Below are positions 29,264 to 41,300 of a DNA stretch of 64,000 bases, piece by piece (the stretch's first letter is position 1; every line of letters begins with the position of its first letter). Location of the stretch: positions 29,615,207-29,679,206 of the forward strand of contig JACDQD010000007.1 of assembly GCA_019843655.1 (NCBI GenBank). Direction: 5' to 3'. The notes below the pieces were generated by a model. It did not search any database. It was not told the DNA's origin and saw only the letters and a list, made by a program, of their open reading frames with translations. The stretch comes from Lethocerus indicus (Eukaryota; Arthropoda; Insecta; Hemiptera; Belostomatidae). A program made the position numbers and the translations under genes.

Positions 29264-30059
29264 CCCATAACGAGCGATCCTTGTCTTTATTCGGGCCAAA
29301 TCTCCATTCTCGGTTGGAGAAAATTGTACGGGAAAGAGAGAAAAAAAAAATAAAAATCGACGGCCACCTTCGTGAAGAATGTAAATCGGGTCCGTGAATT
29401 AATTAGTTTCGGCCCTTTTCCAATCCAAATTAATATTTTAATTCAGTCCCGACGGTTAATTAGCGCCCATTAGTCGGAATTATACAATAGGGGGCATTGT
29501 GAGTGACGGCCATTATGCAAATAGTGACTGTATAAATAAACAGACAGTGATAGAGAGAACGTGTTCGGGACCGGCCGAAATAGATAAAAGATCTCTCTGT
29601 ATTTATCTACCCTACAAAAGGGACGATAACAAATCGCAGATCTCACGATAAGGGACTGATCTCAAATCGCTTCAATTAGCGCTCACTTAGCGCCGGTCCC
29701 TTCAATTCGACAGCCGACAAATTGACGAAAATCGTATCTTGAAACGTCTGGGAGTTTATACGCCCTGTACTTGTTGTACGTGTAAATATTTAAATTTAAG
29801 CCCTATATGGGAATCTGTTTTGTCTATTAAATTATGGTCCCGACCTCAACATTGGTACAATTCACTTGTGCTGATCTGCTTTTCAATTAAGCTCGATACC
29901 TGTCAAATCTTTGCTGTACTGTACGCGTCTCCAACTGAATTGCTGTAAAAGCGGCGCTTAAGACGCACGAGACGGCCGAAAAAACCGGGATCGTAAAACG
30001 GCGCGAAAACGCGGTTAAAACTAGAAAAATAGACGGTTATATCGTCAAAATCGTCCCCT

Positions 30060-30795
30060 AAAGTACGGCCGGAGACGCGAAAATCGGCCCAAAATGCTGT
30101 TTTAGGCCGAAATTTTTTGGCCCGAAAAAAATACGGTATTTAGGCTCAAAATAGGCCAGATAAATGATGTTTTAGGCCCAAAAGGCCATAACCGCATAAA
30201 TGCGGTTTCAATTTTTAGCGCCAAAATTTTTGCACCAAAAGACCATTTTTAACCCGTTAAAAATTGGTTTTCGAATTTTCTCAGATCTTTACCCATAAAA
30301 AGGTTTATTTTAATTTGAAAAAAAGGCCATTTTAACGCCAAAAGGTCATTTTAGCGAAAATGCTGTTTTTTTTTTGCACCAAATCGGCCATTTTAATACA
30401 AATTGAATTAGGGCCTATGCACATTTTAGCTAAAAGGCCATGAAAAGGCCATTTTTAAGCCAATTTTTTTCGCCAAAATTTTTTTAGCGCCGAAAATGCC
30501 ATAAGGCCCCAAAAGGCCATTTTAGGCCAAAAGGCCATTTTTAACCCCAAAAATCGAAAATCAATTTAGAATTTTCCGCAGATAGTCTATATTCAAAAGG
30601 CCATTTTAGTGCCAAAAGGCCATTTTAAACCAAAAATCCTTTTTAATTTTTAGGCATTTTAAAATGCCATTTTAGTGCCAAAATCAATTTTTAGCCCAAA
30701 AAGCCATTCCCAAAAAGTCCATTTTAGCCCAAAATGCAAGGCCCAAAGGCCATGGTCATTTCCCAAAAGGCCATTTTGGCGATTTTTCATTTTTT
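30060..30795. repeat. Degenerate relatives of the 21-bp satellite
   Basis: Scattered aaaggccatttta and gccaaaa motifs with variable spacing; no regular period. They grade into the 104-bp satellite. Confidence 0.65.
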
Positions 30796-33700
30796 TTTTC
30801 GAAAATTTCAGAGGTCGATCCCATATTCCAGCCCAATGTGAGTTACACTTTTTCCCCCTGAAACGGCGGGTTTAAAAATCGAAAATTTAGGTTTTTCGAA
30901 AATTTTCGTAAGATCGGTCCCATATTCCACCCAATTATTGCCAATGCCAGTGAGCCCACACTTGCCCCTGAAATGGGGGTCGAAAATCGAAAATTTAGGT
31001 TTTTCGAAAATTTTCGCAGATCGGTCATATTCCACCCACAAGTGTACCTATGTGAGTTACACTTGCCCCTGAAAATTTCGAAATTTCGAAAGGCTCGAAA
31101 ATTCGAAAATTTTCAGATCGGTCCCATATTCCACCACAAATGTACCAATGTGAGTTACACTTGCCCTGAAAACGGGTCGAAAATCGAAAATTTAGGTTTT
31201 CGAAAATTTTCGCAGATCGGTCCCATATTCCACCCACAAGTGTACCAATGTGAGTTACGGCAGGTCGGAAATCGAAAATTTAGGTTTTCAATTTTCTAGA
31301 TCGGTCCCATATTCCACCCACAAGTGTAGTTACACTTATTCCACCACAAGCCTATGTGAGTTACACTTGCCCCTGAAAGAAAAGGGCGGGTCAAAATCGA
31401 AAATTTAGGTTTTTCGAAAATTTTTACAGATCAGTCCCATATTCCACCCACAAGTGTACCCAATGTGAGTTACACTTGCCCTGAAAGGGCATTTTTTCTG
31501 GGCATCGAAAATCGAAAAAATTTTTTCTGAATAAAATGGTTTTGGGGTTAAAAAGCGAAAATTTTCGCATTTTTAGATCAGTCCCATATTCCACCCACAA
31601 AGTGTTACCCAATGTGAGTTACTTGCCCCTTTTAGAAAATTTAATTTTCTAAAATTTTTAGCAAAAGGCGAAAATTTTTAGGTTTTCGAAAATTTTCGCA
31701 GATCCAGTCCATATTCCATTTTAGCCCACAAGTGTTTAACCCTATGCCAAGTTTTTACACTTGCCCTGAAACAAGGACCATAATTTTAACCCCAAAGGTC
31801 GAAAATCGAAAATTTAGGTTTTCGAAAATTTTTAACGCCAAAAGGTCATAGTCGCCAAAAAGTATTTAACCACCCACAAGTGTACCCTAATGGAGTTACA
31901 AAAATGACTTGCCCAAAGGGCAGGTCGAAAATCGAAAATTTAGGTTTTTCGAAAATTTTCTCAGATCAGTCCCATATTCCCACCCACAAGGTGTACCAAT
32001 GTGAGTTACACTTGCCCCTGAAAGGAGCAGGTCGAAAATCGAAAATTTAGGTTTTCGAAAATTTTAGGCTTTTTAACGGTCCCATATTTGCCAAAAATGC
32101 CCATTTTTAACTTAAAAGTGTACCAATGTGCGCTAAAATGTCGAAATACAGATCTTTTTGTGTACCGAAAAGGCCTGAACACCTAAAAAGGCGGGTTGAA
32201 AATCGAAAATTTAGGTTTTTTATTAAAAGGGACGCCAAAATTTTTCTCAGATCGGTCCCATATTTACCCAAAAGTTGTACCTATGCATGAGTTACACTTG
32301 CCCAAAAGGCGGGTTGAAAATTTAGTTTTCGCAAAATGACATTTTTAGGCCCAAAGGCCATTTTTAGCCTGAAAATTTTCTTTTTCAGATCGTCCCATAT
32401 TCCACAAGTCCCATATTCCACCCACAAGTGTACCAATGTGAGTTACACTTGCCCCTGAAACGGCGGGTCGAAAATCGAAAATTTAGGTTTTTCGAAAATT
32501 TTCTCAGATCGGTCCCATATTCCACCCACAAGTGTACCAATGTGAGTTACACTTGCCCCTGAAACGGCGGGTCGGAAATCGAAAATTTAGGTTTTTCGAA
32601 AATTTTCTCAGATCGGTCCCATATTCCACCCACAAGTGTACCAATGTGAGTTACACTTGCCCCTGAAACAGCGGGTCGAAAATCGAAAATTTAGGTTTTT
32701 CGAAAATTTTCTCAGATCGGTCCCATATTCCACCCACAAGTGTACCAATGTGAGTTACACTTGCCCCTGAAACGGCGGGTTGAAAATCGAAAATTTAGGT
32801 TTTTCGAAAATTTTCTCAGATCGGTCCCATATTCCACCCACAAGTGTACCAATGTGAGTTACACTTGCCCCTGAAACGGCGGGTCGAAAATCGAAAATTT
32901 AGGTTTTTCGAAAATTTTCTCAGATCGGTCCCATATTCCACCCACAAGTGTACCTATGTGAGTTACACTTGCCCCTGAAACGGCGGGTCGAAAATCGAAA
33001 ATTTAGGTTTTTCGAAAATTTTCTCAGATCGGTCCCATATTCCACCCACAAGTGTACCAATGTGAGTTACACTTGCCCTGAAACAACGGGTGAAAATCGA
33101 AAATTTTCCAGGTTTTCCACCCACAAGTACCAATGTGAAACTTGCCCTATTTTCAGATCGGTCCATATTCCACCCACAAGTGTACCAATGTGAGTTACAC
33201 TTACCCCTAAACCAGGTTGAAAATCGAAAATTTAGGTTTTTTGAAAATTTTTTTCGAAAATTTTCTCAGATGGTCCATATTCCACCACAAATTGACCAAT
33301 GTGAGTTACACTTGCCCTTCCCGATCGGTCCCATATTCCACCCATGTGTACCTAGTTACACTTGCCCTGAGTTGAAAATCGAAAATTTAGGTTTTCGAAA
33401 ATTTTCTCAGATCGGTCCCATATTCCACCCACAAGTGTAAATGTGAGTTACGAAACGGGGGAAAAGAAAATTTAGGTTTTCGAAAATTTAGATCAGTCCC
33501 ATATTCCACCCACAAGTGTACCAATGTGAGTTACACTTGCCCCTGAAACGCGGGTTGAAAATCGAAAATTTAGGTTTTCGAAAATTTTAGGTTTTCGAAA
33601 ATTTTCAGATCGGTCCCATATTCCACCCACAAGTGTACCTATGTGAGTTACACTTGCCCCTGAAACGGCGGGTTGAAAATCGAAAATTTAGGTTTTTCGA

Positions 33701-35220
33701 AAATTTTCTCAGATCGGTCCCATATTCCACCCACAAGTGTACCTATGTGAGTTACACTTGCCCCTGAAACGGCGGGTGAAAATCGAAAATTTAGGTTTAT
33801 CGAAAATTTTCTCAGATCGGTCCCATATTCCACCCACAAGTGTACCAATGTGAGTTACACTTGCCCCTGAAACGGCGGGTCGAAAATCGAAAATTTAGGT
33901 TTTTCGAAAATTTTCTCAGATCGGTCCCATATTCCACCCACAAGTGTACCTATGTGAGTTACACTTGCCCCTGAAACGGCGGGTCGAAAATCGAAAATTT
34001 AGGTTTTTCGAAAATTTTCTCAGATCGGTCCCATATTCCACCCACAAGTGTACCAATGTGAGTTACACTTGCCCCTGAAACGGCGGGTTGAAAATCGAAA
34101 ATTTAGGTTTTTCGAAAATTTTCTCAGATCGGTCCCATATTCCACCCACAAGTGTACCAATGTGAGTTACACTTGCCCCTGAAACGGCGGGTTGAAAATC
34201 GAAAATTTAGGTTTTTCGAAAATTTTCTCAGATCGGTCCCATATTCCAGCCACAAGTGTACCTATGTGAGTTACACTTGCCCCTGAAACGGCGGGTTGAA
34301 AATCGAAAATTTAGGTTTTTCGAAAATTTTCTCAGATCGGTCCCATATTCCACCCACAAGTGTACCTATGTGAGTTACACTTGCCCCTGAAACGGCGGGT
34401 TGAAAATCGAAAATTTAGGTTTTTCGAAAATTTTCTCAGATCGGTCCCATATTCCACCCACAAGTGTACCTATGTGAGTTACACTTGCCCCTGAAACGGC
34501 GGGTTGAAAATCGAAAATTTAGGTTTTTCGAAAATTTTCTCAGATCGGTCCCATATTCCACCCACAAGTGTACCAATGTGAGTTACACTTGCCCCTGAAA
34601 CGGCGGGTTGAAAATCGAAAATTTAGGTTTTTCGAAAATTTTCTCAGATCGGTCCCATATTCCACCCACAAGTGTACCTATGTGAGTTACACTTGCCCCT
34701 GAAACGGCGGGTTGAAAATCGAAAATTTAGGTTTTTCGAAAATTTTCTCAGATCGGTCCCATATTCCACCCACAAGTGTACCTATGTGAGTTACACTTGC
34801 CCCTGAAACGGCGGGTTGAAAATCGAAAATTTAGGTTTTTCGAAAATTTTCTCAGATCGGTCCCATATTCCACCCACAAGTGTACCTATGTGAGTTACAC
34901 TTGCCCCTGAAACGGCGGGTTGAAAATCGAAAATTTAGGTTTTTCGAAAATTTTCTCAGATCGGTCCCATATTCCACCCACAAGTGTACCAATGTGAGTT
35001 ACACTTGCCCCTGAAACGGCGGGTCGAAAATCGAAAATTTAGGTTTTTCGAAAATTTTCTCAGATCGGTCCCATATTCCACCCACAAGTGTACCAATGTG
35101 AGTTACACTTGCCCCCCTGAAAACGGCGGGTTGAAAGGAAATTTAGGTTTTCGAAAATTTTCCAGATCGGTCCATATTCCACCCACAAGTGTACCTATGT
35201 GAGATACATTTGCTTGCCCT
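30795..35220. repeat. 104-bp satellite, about 40 copies
   Basis: Unit landmarks are ggtcccatattccacccaca, agtgtaccaatgtgagttac, acttgcccctgaaacggcgg and cgaaaatttaggtttttcga. The period is exactly 104 in the homogeneous parts (e.g. tccaccc at 32521 and 32625). Copies at 32410-33070 and 33600-35100 are nearly identical; 30795-32400 and 33090-33590 are scrambled and, in the first block, interrupted by 21-bp-satellite fragments. Confidence 0.95.
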
Positions 35221-35989
35221 GAAAAATCGGCATTTTCTAAATAAAATGGAATTTTCTAAATAATTCGGTTGACCGATTTATCTGGAGTAGTGGAAAATGA
35301 CTTTTTTGGTGATAGAATAATTGGCGTTTTAATCGTTTGAGTAATCCATTATTTGCTCCCATTTAAAAGGCCATTTTTTAACCGTCCTATGCGCGAATAC
35401 TGAAGATTTTTAGCAGATAAGATTTTACAGCATTTAGCCAACCAGTATAATGAGAACCAGTTGGGAAATAATCGTAATGTCAATAATAGCTAGAGGTAAA
35501 TCGTTTTAAAACCCAAAAGGACAGATTATTTTTTTAATAAAAAGGGTGCATATCCAGTTTTTGCCCCCCCTCCCCATCCAAAAAGCCCTAAAAACTTTGG
35601 CCGTATATCATTATTAGCGCATAATATCTCGGCACGACGCGTAATATCAGTACAAGCGGCGGCTACCTACTAACGCTATCGTATTATTTATTCCGGCCGG
35701 CCGCCACCCGTCATCGCGCCCCTTATTATATTTCATTTCCCCCCTTTTAACCCCCATTTTTAAGTTCTCTGTTCGGTCATTCGCCAGAACAATTTCGGCC
35801 GTTCGCCTTCCTTCAAAACGCCATTTTAGGTCGCAGTGTCATCACTTCGGCCCATGACCCGTAATTTAGGTGATTATCATATATGAAATTAGCTACTTTT
35901 TCGCAAAGTCTGGAACGCGGTATAAGACAGTATTTATTGTAAAAAATGTACTTTAAACCCCCGTCATACGAAAGGCCATAACTTCATAA

Positions 35990-37131
35990 AATGCAATTTT
36001 ATTCCATGTCTCCATGCCCATTTTACGATAACCAGAAAAATGATATTGTGAGGCAGTCAAATCAACATTTTGTGCCAGAGCTGGAACATAGGATACACAG
36101 TATAAATTTTACGGTGGTTAGGTGCTATACTAACCACCACAAGTTCGTACCTATATTACACTTGCCCTGAAAGGCGGGTAAAATCGAAAATTGGAGGTTT
36201 ATTTCGAAATTTTCATATGTTTTCCACCCACAAATTACGCCCTTTGCTAATCTAGGATGGTGAAAATCGATGACCGAAAAATGATATTGTGAGGCAGTCA
36301 AATGACACTTCAAGTCAACCTTAGCACTGCAGATATATGTATGAAATGCTACTGAAGATGTTGAGAGGCTGGAACACACAGTATACCATAGTATTATATA
36401 CAGTATATTTCATTTCGCCTTCTATATTATGTACAAAAATGTACTTAAAAGGTAAACCCGAACCGTCATATTTAATAAAATCGATGGCGGATGACCAGAA
36501 AGAGATATTGTATCAAATGACAGTTCAAGTCAACCATAGCACTGCAGATATATGTATGCTGAAATGTTGAGAGCCAGTTGACCACTGTGAGTATACCATA
36601 GTATTATATACCGTATATTCTATTTCGCCTTCTATATTATGTACAAAATGTACTTAAAAGGTAAACTTGAACCGTGTCATATTTAATAAATCGATGGCGG
36701 ATGACCAGAAAAGAGATATTGTGAGGCAGTCAAATGACAGTTTAAGTCAACCTTAGCATGAGATATATATAAATGCCACTGAAGATATAGAATAGTATTA
36801 TATATAATATATTTCATGCGCCTTCTATATTATGTACAAAACCAATAAGTTAATACGAACCGTTTAAGTTACTAAATCGATGGCGGATGACCAGAAAAAA
36901 GATATTGTGAGGCAGTCAAATGACAGTTTATGTCATCCTTAGCATTATATATATATGAAATGTTACTGAAGATGTTATAAAATCGTCATATTTAAAGAAC
37001 TTCCTGCGATATAATGAAACTGGTTATTTCCATGTTTTTTACGCCCTTTAAGTACTAAATCGATGGCGGATGACCGGAAACAAGATATTGTGAGGCAGTC
37101 AAATGACAGTTTAAGTCAACCTTAGCACTGC

Positions 37132-37182
<51 letters not shown>

Positions 37183-37310
37183 GTTACTGAAGATGTTGTA
37201 AAACCGTCATATTTGAATAACTTCCTGCGATATAATGACAGTTATTTCCATGTGTATTTTTTACGCCTTTATGCGCGTACCGAATCTGTGGCGGATGACC
37301 AGACGGCGGT
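35990..37310. repeat. ~190-220-bp degenerate tandem repeat with (TA)n
   Basis: The block tcgatggcggatgaccagaa followed by gagatattg and gaggcagtcaaatgacag recurs at 36482, 36700, 36878 and 37059, with partial copies at ~36030, ~36270 and 37290. Units also carry ctgcagatatatat and gttactgaagatgtt; the latter resembles a decayed FB1 core. A ~42-bp (TA)n lies at 37135-37177. Confidence 0.8.
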
Positions 37311-37379
37311 TCAAGTCGGACTCGGTAACAAAACGGTTCAAATTATACAGACGGGCCGTTATTTATCCATCCATCTATC

Positions 37380-38080
37380 TCTGTATATCTGTATGTATAT
37401 TAGGGCCGGCCGGGGGGTGGGGGGGGGGGGGGAGATTAAACGGCGGGACGATTAACGCTAATTATCGATCAGATGGGACAAAAAGAAGAAGAAGAAGAAA
37501 GAGAAAATAAAAAATGGAAATAAAAATTGAGGCTGTGTTCGCCCACGAGGCCCTGCGCCCCATTCCCGGGATTTCCCGTATCAATAAAGGGCCCTTGAGG
37601 GGGGGGGGAGGAAAAAAAATAAAGGGCGATTTATCTGAATAAAGGGCGGAGCTGGGAACCGGCGGCGCCGGTCGAATGAAGATTTCATAAGCAGGTGAAG
37701 ATTAATGAGTTACGAGGAGTAAGATTATGAAGATGGCCCCCTATCTGATGTGTATATATATTTTTTTTTTGGGGGGTGGGGGGGGGGGACAGCTTAATTA
37801 TTTGCCCGATTAAGACATTTTCCAGGGGCCGGGACCGTTTTGGAGCCCCCTTTATTATTATTTACCCTCTCTTTTGGGAATCATCCCCTTATCTAGATCT
37901 TATGCCCCATTATAATATTCAGTGGGAAGCATTACTGGAGGCGCGTTCTTAGACTTTTTTCCGGTATTTTTTTTTTATTTCGGGTAATAAAAAACTGGAT
38001 ACAAATTTAATGTATTCGACCGGCTTATACGGTCGGATAGTTTAATGTTGACGGAGGAGAACGGCGAAAAGTGTTTTTAG
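37380..38080. other. Poly-G and poly-T rich spacer
   Basis: G runs at 37411-37431, 37600-37609 and 37772-37787; otherwise no feature recognised. Confidence 0.5.
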
Positions 38081-38084
38081 GCCT

Positions 38085-39410
38085 GCCGGGGGTTGGAATA
38101 CAGTAGATTTCCTGTGTGGTCTTTCGCCGGAGACCGGTTTCGGCCGTTCGCCGTCTTCAGTAGCGCAGTGTGGCGCACTTTGTGGATGTTTTTTGGCCAT
38201 CCTCACTATCACTTGTACTGCCGCTCGCCGTCTTCAGTAGCGCAGTGTGGCACTTTGTGGATGTTTTTTGGCCATCCTCACTATCACTTGTACTGCCGCT
38301 CGCCGTCTTCAGTAGCGCAGTGTGGCACTTTGTGGATGTTTTTTGGCCATCCTCACTATCACTTGTACTGCCGCTCGCCATCTTCAGTAGCGCAGTGTGG
38401 CACTTTGTGGATGTTTTTTGGCCATCCTCGCTATCACTTGTACCGCTCGCCGTCTTCAGTGGCCTGTGGCGCAGTGGCGGAGTTCCCGTACTCTGCAGAT
38501 CGCCCTTTTGCCCGCTCGCAGTTTTAAGTCGTTCTAGCTCTGTCGCCGTCCGGTCTTTTCGCCAGGGACTGGTTTGCCGCTCGCCGTCTTCAATGGTGGA
38601 TGGCGCTAATGGATGTTTTTGTGCATCCTCACTATCGTACTGCCGCTCAGTTCCGTAGCGCTGTGGCGCACTTTGGCGGATGTTTTTTGGCCATCCTCGC
38701 TATCAGCCCGCTCTATGCCATCTTCAGTGGCATAAAGCGTGGCAGCCTTGTGGAGTTTTTTTGAGTACCGCCCAGCCACTGCAAAGATCATTTTTCTTGT
38801 GGAGTCTTGGCCATCTAGTCTATGCCCTCTCGGTCCGGTCTTTCGCCGACCCTGGTTTCGGCCTTCGCCGTCTCTTCAGTAGCAGTGTGGCGCACTTTGT
38901 GGATGTTTTGGCCATCCCGCTATCACTTTACTGCCGCTCGCCGTCCTCAGTACAAGTGACAGTGACACACAGTGCAGTGACGGATGTTTTTAGCACCCAG
39001 AAAACATCCAAAGTGCCATCTTCAGTGACTGACACCGCTACTGAAGACGGCGAGTTTTGGCTGAAACCGGTCTAGCATTTACCGGCGATCTTCGAGTGGC
39101 GCAGTGAGACTAGAAAACGCTGTGGAAAAATGATCTTTGCATCCTCGCTATCAGTACTCACTGCGCTGCCGTGTCCTTGTACAAATTGACAATGGAGCGC
39201 TGTACATCGCCCCTGCAAAGATCAGTTTTCGTAGATTTTTCTAGTGTTTCTAGTCTCCTCTCTGGTCATTTTCCAGACCCCGGTTTCGGCCGCTCGCCGT
39301 CTTCAGTAGCGCTGTGTGTCAGTCACTTTGGCACTTTGATGTCTTTCGGGCAGCACCGTCACTGTAATGTGTCACTGAAGACGGGGCGCGACTCGGGCCG
39401 TATAAACTAT
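38085..39410. repeat. FB1 left-arm cluster including four tandem 75-bp units
   Basis: The unit starting ccgctcgccgtcttcagtag recurs at 38146, 38221, 38296 and 38371, i.e. every 75 bp, each with cactttgtggatgttttttg and gccatcctcactatcacttg. More decayed copies continue to 39075, where a right arm (gctactgaagacggcgagtt) appears. Another left arm lies at 39280-39330. Confidence 0.9.
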
Positions 39411-39584
39411 TAATCTGTTTATAGTCGGCCTTAGACTAGAAAAAAAAGCAAAAACCATTGCATTCTCGTGTCGCTTGTACCAAATTTGTGGACGAAAATG
39501 AGTTGTTGTCACTTGTAAATGAGCTGTAACTAGCCCTAATAGGGGGAGCTTAAGTCCTCGGGTTTTTAATGTATTTTAGAATAC

Positions 39585-39713
39585 ATGTTTTATGGTCTAT
39601 GGAATACCGTAGATTTACTGCGTTTCCGTCTACCTCTCGCCGGTTTGCTCTTTTCCTAGAGCCCGGTTTCGGCCGCTCGCCGTCTTCAGTAGCCACTTTG
39701 GCACTTGTATAAT

Positions 39714-39761
<48 letters not shown>

Positions 39762-39870
39762 TGACAAACAGACAACTACCACAGTACAAGTGACAGTGAG
39801 GATGCCCCAAAAAACATACACAAAGTGCCACACCGCGCTACTGAAGATGGCGAGCGGCCGAAACCATTCA
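39585..39870. mobile_element. FB1 foldback element with (TA)n centre
   Basis: Left end ggaataccgtagatttactg, core gccgctcgccgtcttcagta, (TA)n at 39717-39757, then agtacaagtgacagtgagga, catacacaaagtgcca and the right core. Confidence 0.9.
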
Positions 39871-40079
39871 TTTTTTTTCTTTTTTATCCTGACGTTGACG
39901 TAAAGGTGATCCGTCGACCGTTAGACGAATCGTCCTTTAATTTACCCGACGGTCCGCCCATTGAAGAAAAAAAGGTTTTCCTCTAAATAGCGCCCTACAC
40001 GTAGATCAGAGATCTACACTAATCGAGCGACCGTTTAATTACCGTAAAAAGCAATTTTTTATCAGTTAGTTATTCAAAC

Positions 40080-40880
40080 TACCACTACTAGGGTTGTACA
40101 CCCCCCCGGGAATATAAAACCCCTCCCCTTCCCCCCACCACCAAACAACCCCCTCGGATGGCTAAAAATGGTAAATAGCGTCCGCTTCACCTGTCCCTAC
40201 AGGTAGGCGCGTTATTATTACCAGTGGTCATTAGGCGCGAAATGCTCCCGAAATTCATTCTACCGCTCCTGGATAAGTCGTTATAGAACGGTAAATTTTT
40301 ACCATTCGAATTGAACTGATGAGGCCCCCACCATTTTTCGATATGTCCAGATTAGTAGATTGTTCTACAGGTTTAGAATTAAGCTCGATTCGAAGTTTAG
40401 AAAATTGTCAGCCGACGAACCCGAATTCCATTTTTTTTCCCCCCTATTGAACTATTTTCATTTGCGCCCCCATTTTTTTTTTTGAAAAATTTGTCGCCAC
40501 CCCGTATAGAATCCTCGACGTAGTTAAAATGCAATTCTATTTCTGGCACTTACTTTCATCAGATATATTAAATACGGGGCATAATTTTGTGAAACAATAT
40601 TGATCTTTTTTGTCAAATCGTCATATCTTTTTTTCCGGTCGATGACCGAAATTTTTGGCAAGTCGTATAGACCTTTTTCATTCAAAGGGATATCGGAATT
40701 AATTATATAATCGAACGAAAATGTATCGCGGATCCGGCCTAATTCTTTATCTGGAAATTTTTCAAATCTGAAAATTTTCTCCCTAATTTTATCGATTGAC
40801 GGGAAATTATGTTTTTAAATAGCTTATTCTCTCAAATTTGGCTACCCCCAGAGGTGACATCGCCAAATTGAGGTGATCGG
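40080..40880. other. Spacer without recognised features
   Basis: Mixed sequence with C-rich runs (40105-40155). No coding signal. Confidence 0.4.
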
Positions 40881-41300
40881 TATTCAATTATCGTGAAAAT
40901 TTAACAATTTTTTATTGATAATCGGGAAAATATACAATAATAAAAGCGAGAGAACTTGAGCTGCACCCGCGTTGCATTCAATCGCGCCGACACACACATT
41001 CACTCACGCACTTTGTGTTGCACTTTGCACTTGCCATATATATTTATATATGGTACTTAAATATTATGGTACATTGATCGCGAATATTTAACAATTTTGT
41101 TTGATAATCGGGAAAATATACAATAAAAAGCGAGAGAATTGAATTTGTGCTGCTTGGACAATAATAAAACAATTTTGGCCAATCGTGAAAATATACAATA
41201 ATAAAGGCCGAGAACAGCTGCACCGCTGCACTTTCACCTGCCTGTTGCACTTTGTTCGCTGCACCGATCGCTTAAATATTATGGTGCACTTAGCACTATA
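40880..41300. repeat. Degenerate ~170-bp repeat, about three partial copies
   Basis: cgtgaaaatttaacaatttt, aatcgggaaaatatacaata and aaaagcgagagaa recur near 40905-40955, 41080-41140 and 41160-41215, followed by cttaaatattatgg near 41046 and 41270. Confidence 0.6.

Noticed and set aside
30675..35202. Repeated open frames with ENRKFRFFENF and CELHLPLK motifs
   Set aside because: Translations of the 104-bp satellite; frames break wherever the unit length changes.
38093..38658. 144- and 162-codon open frames with 25-residue repeats
   Set aside because: Translations of the 75-bp FB1-arm array; 75 is divisible by 3, so frames remain open by arithmetic.
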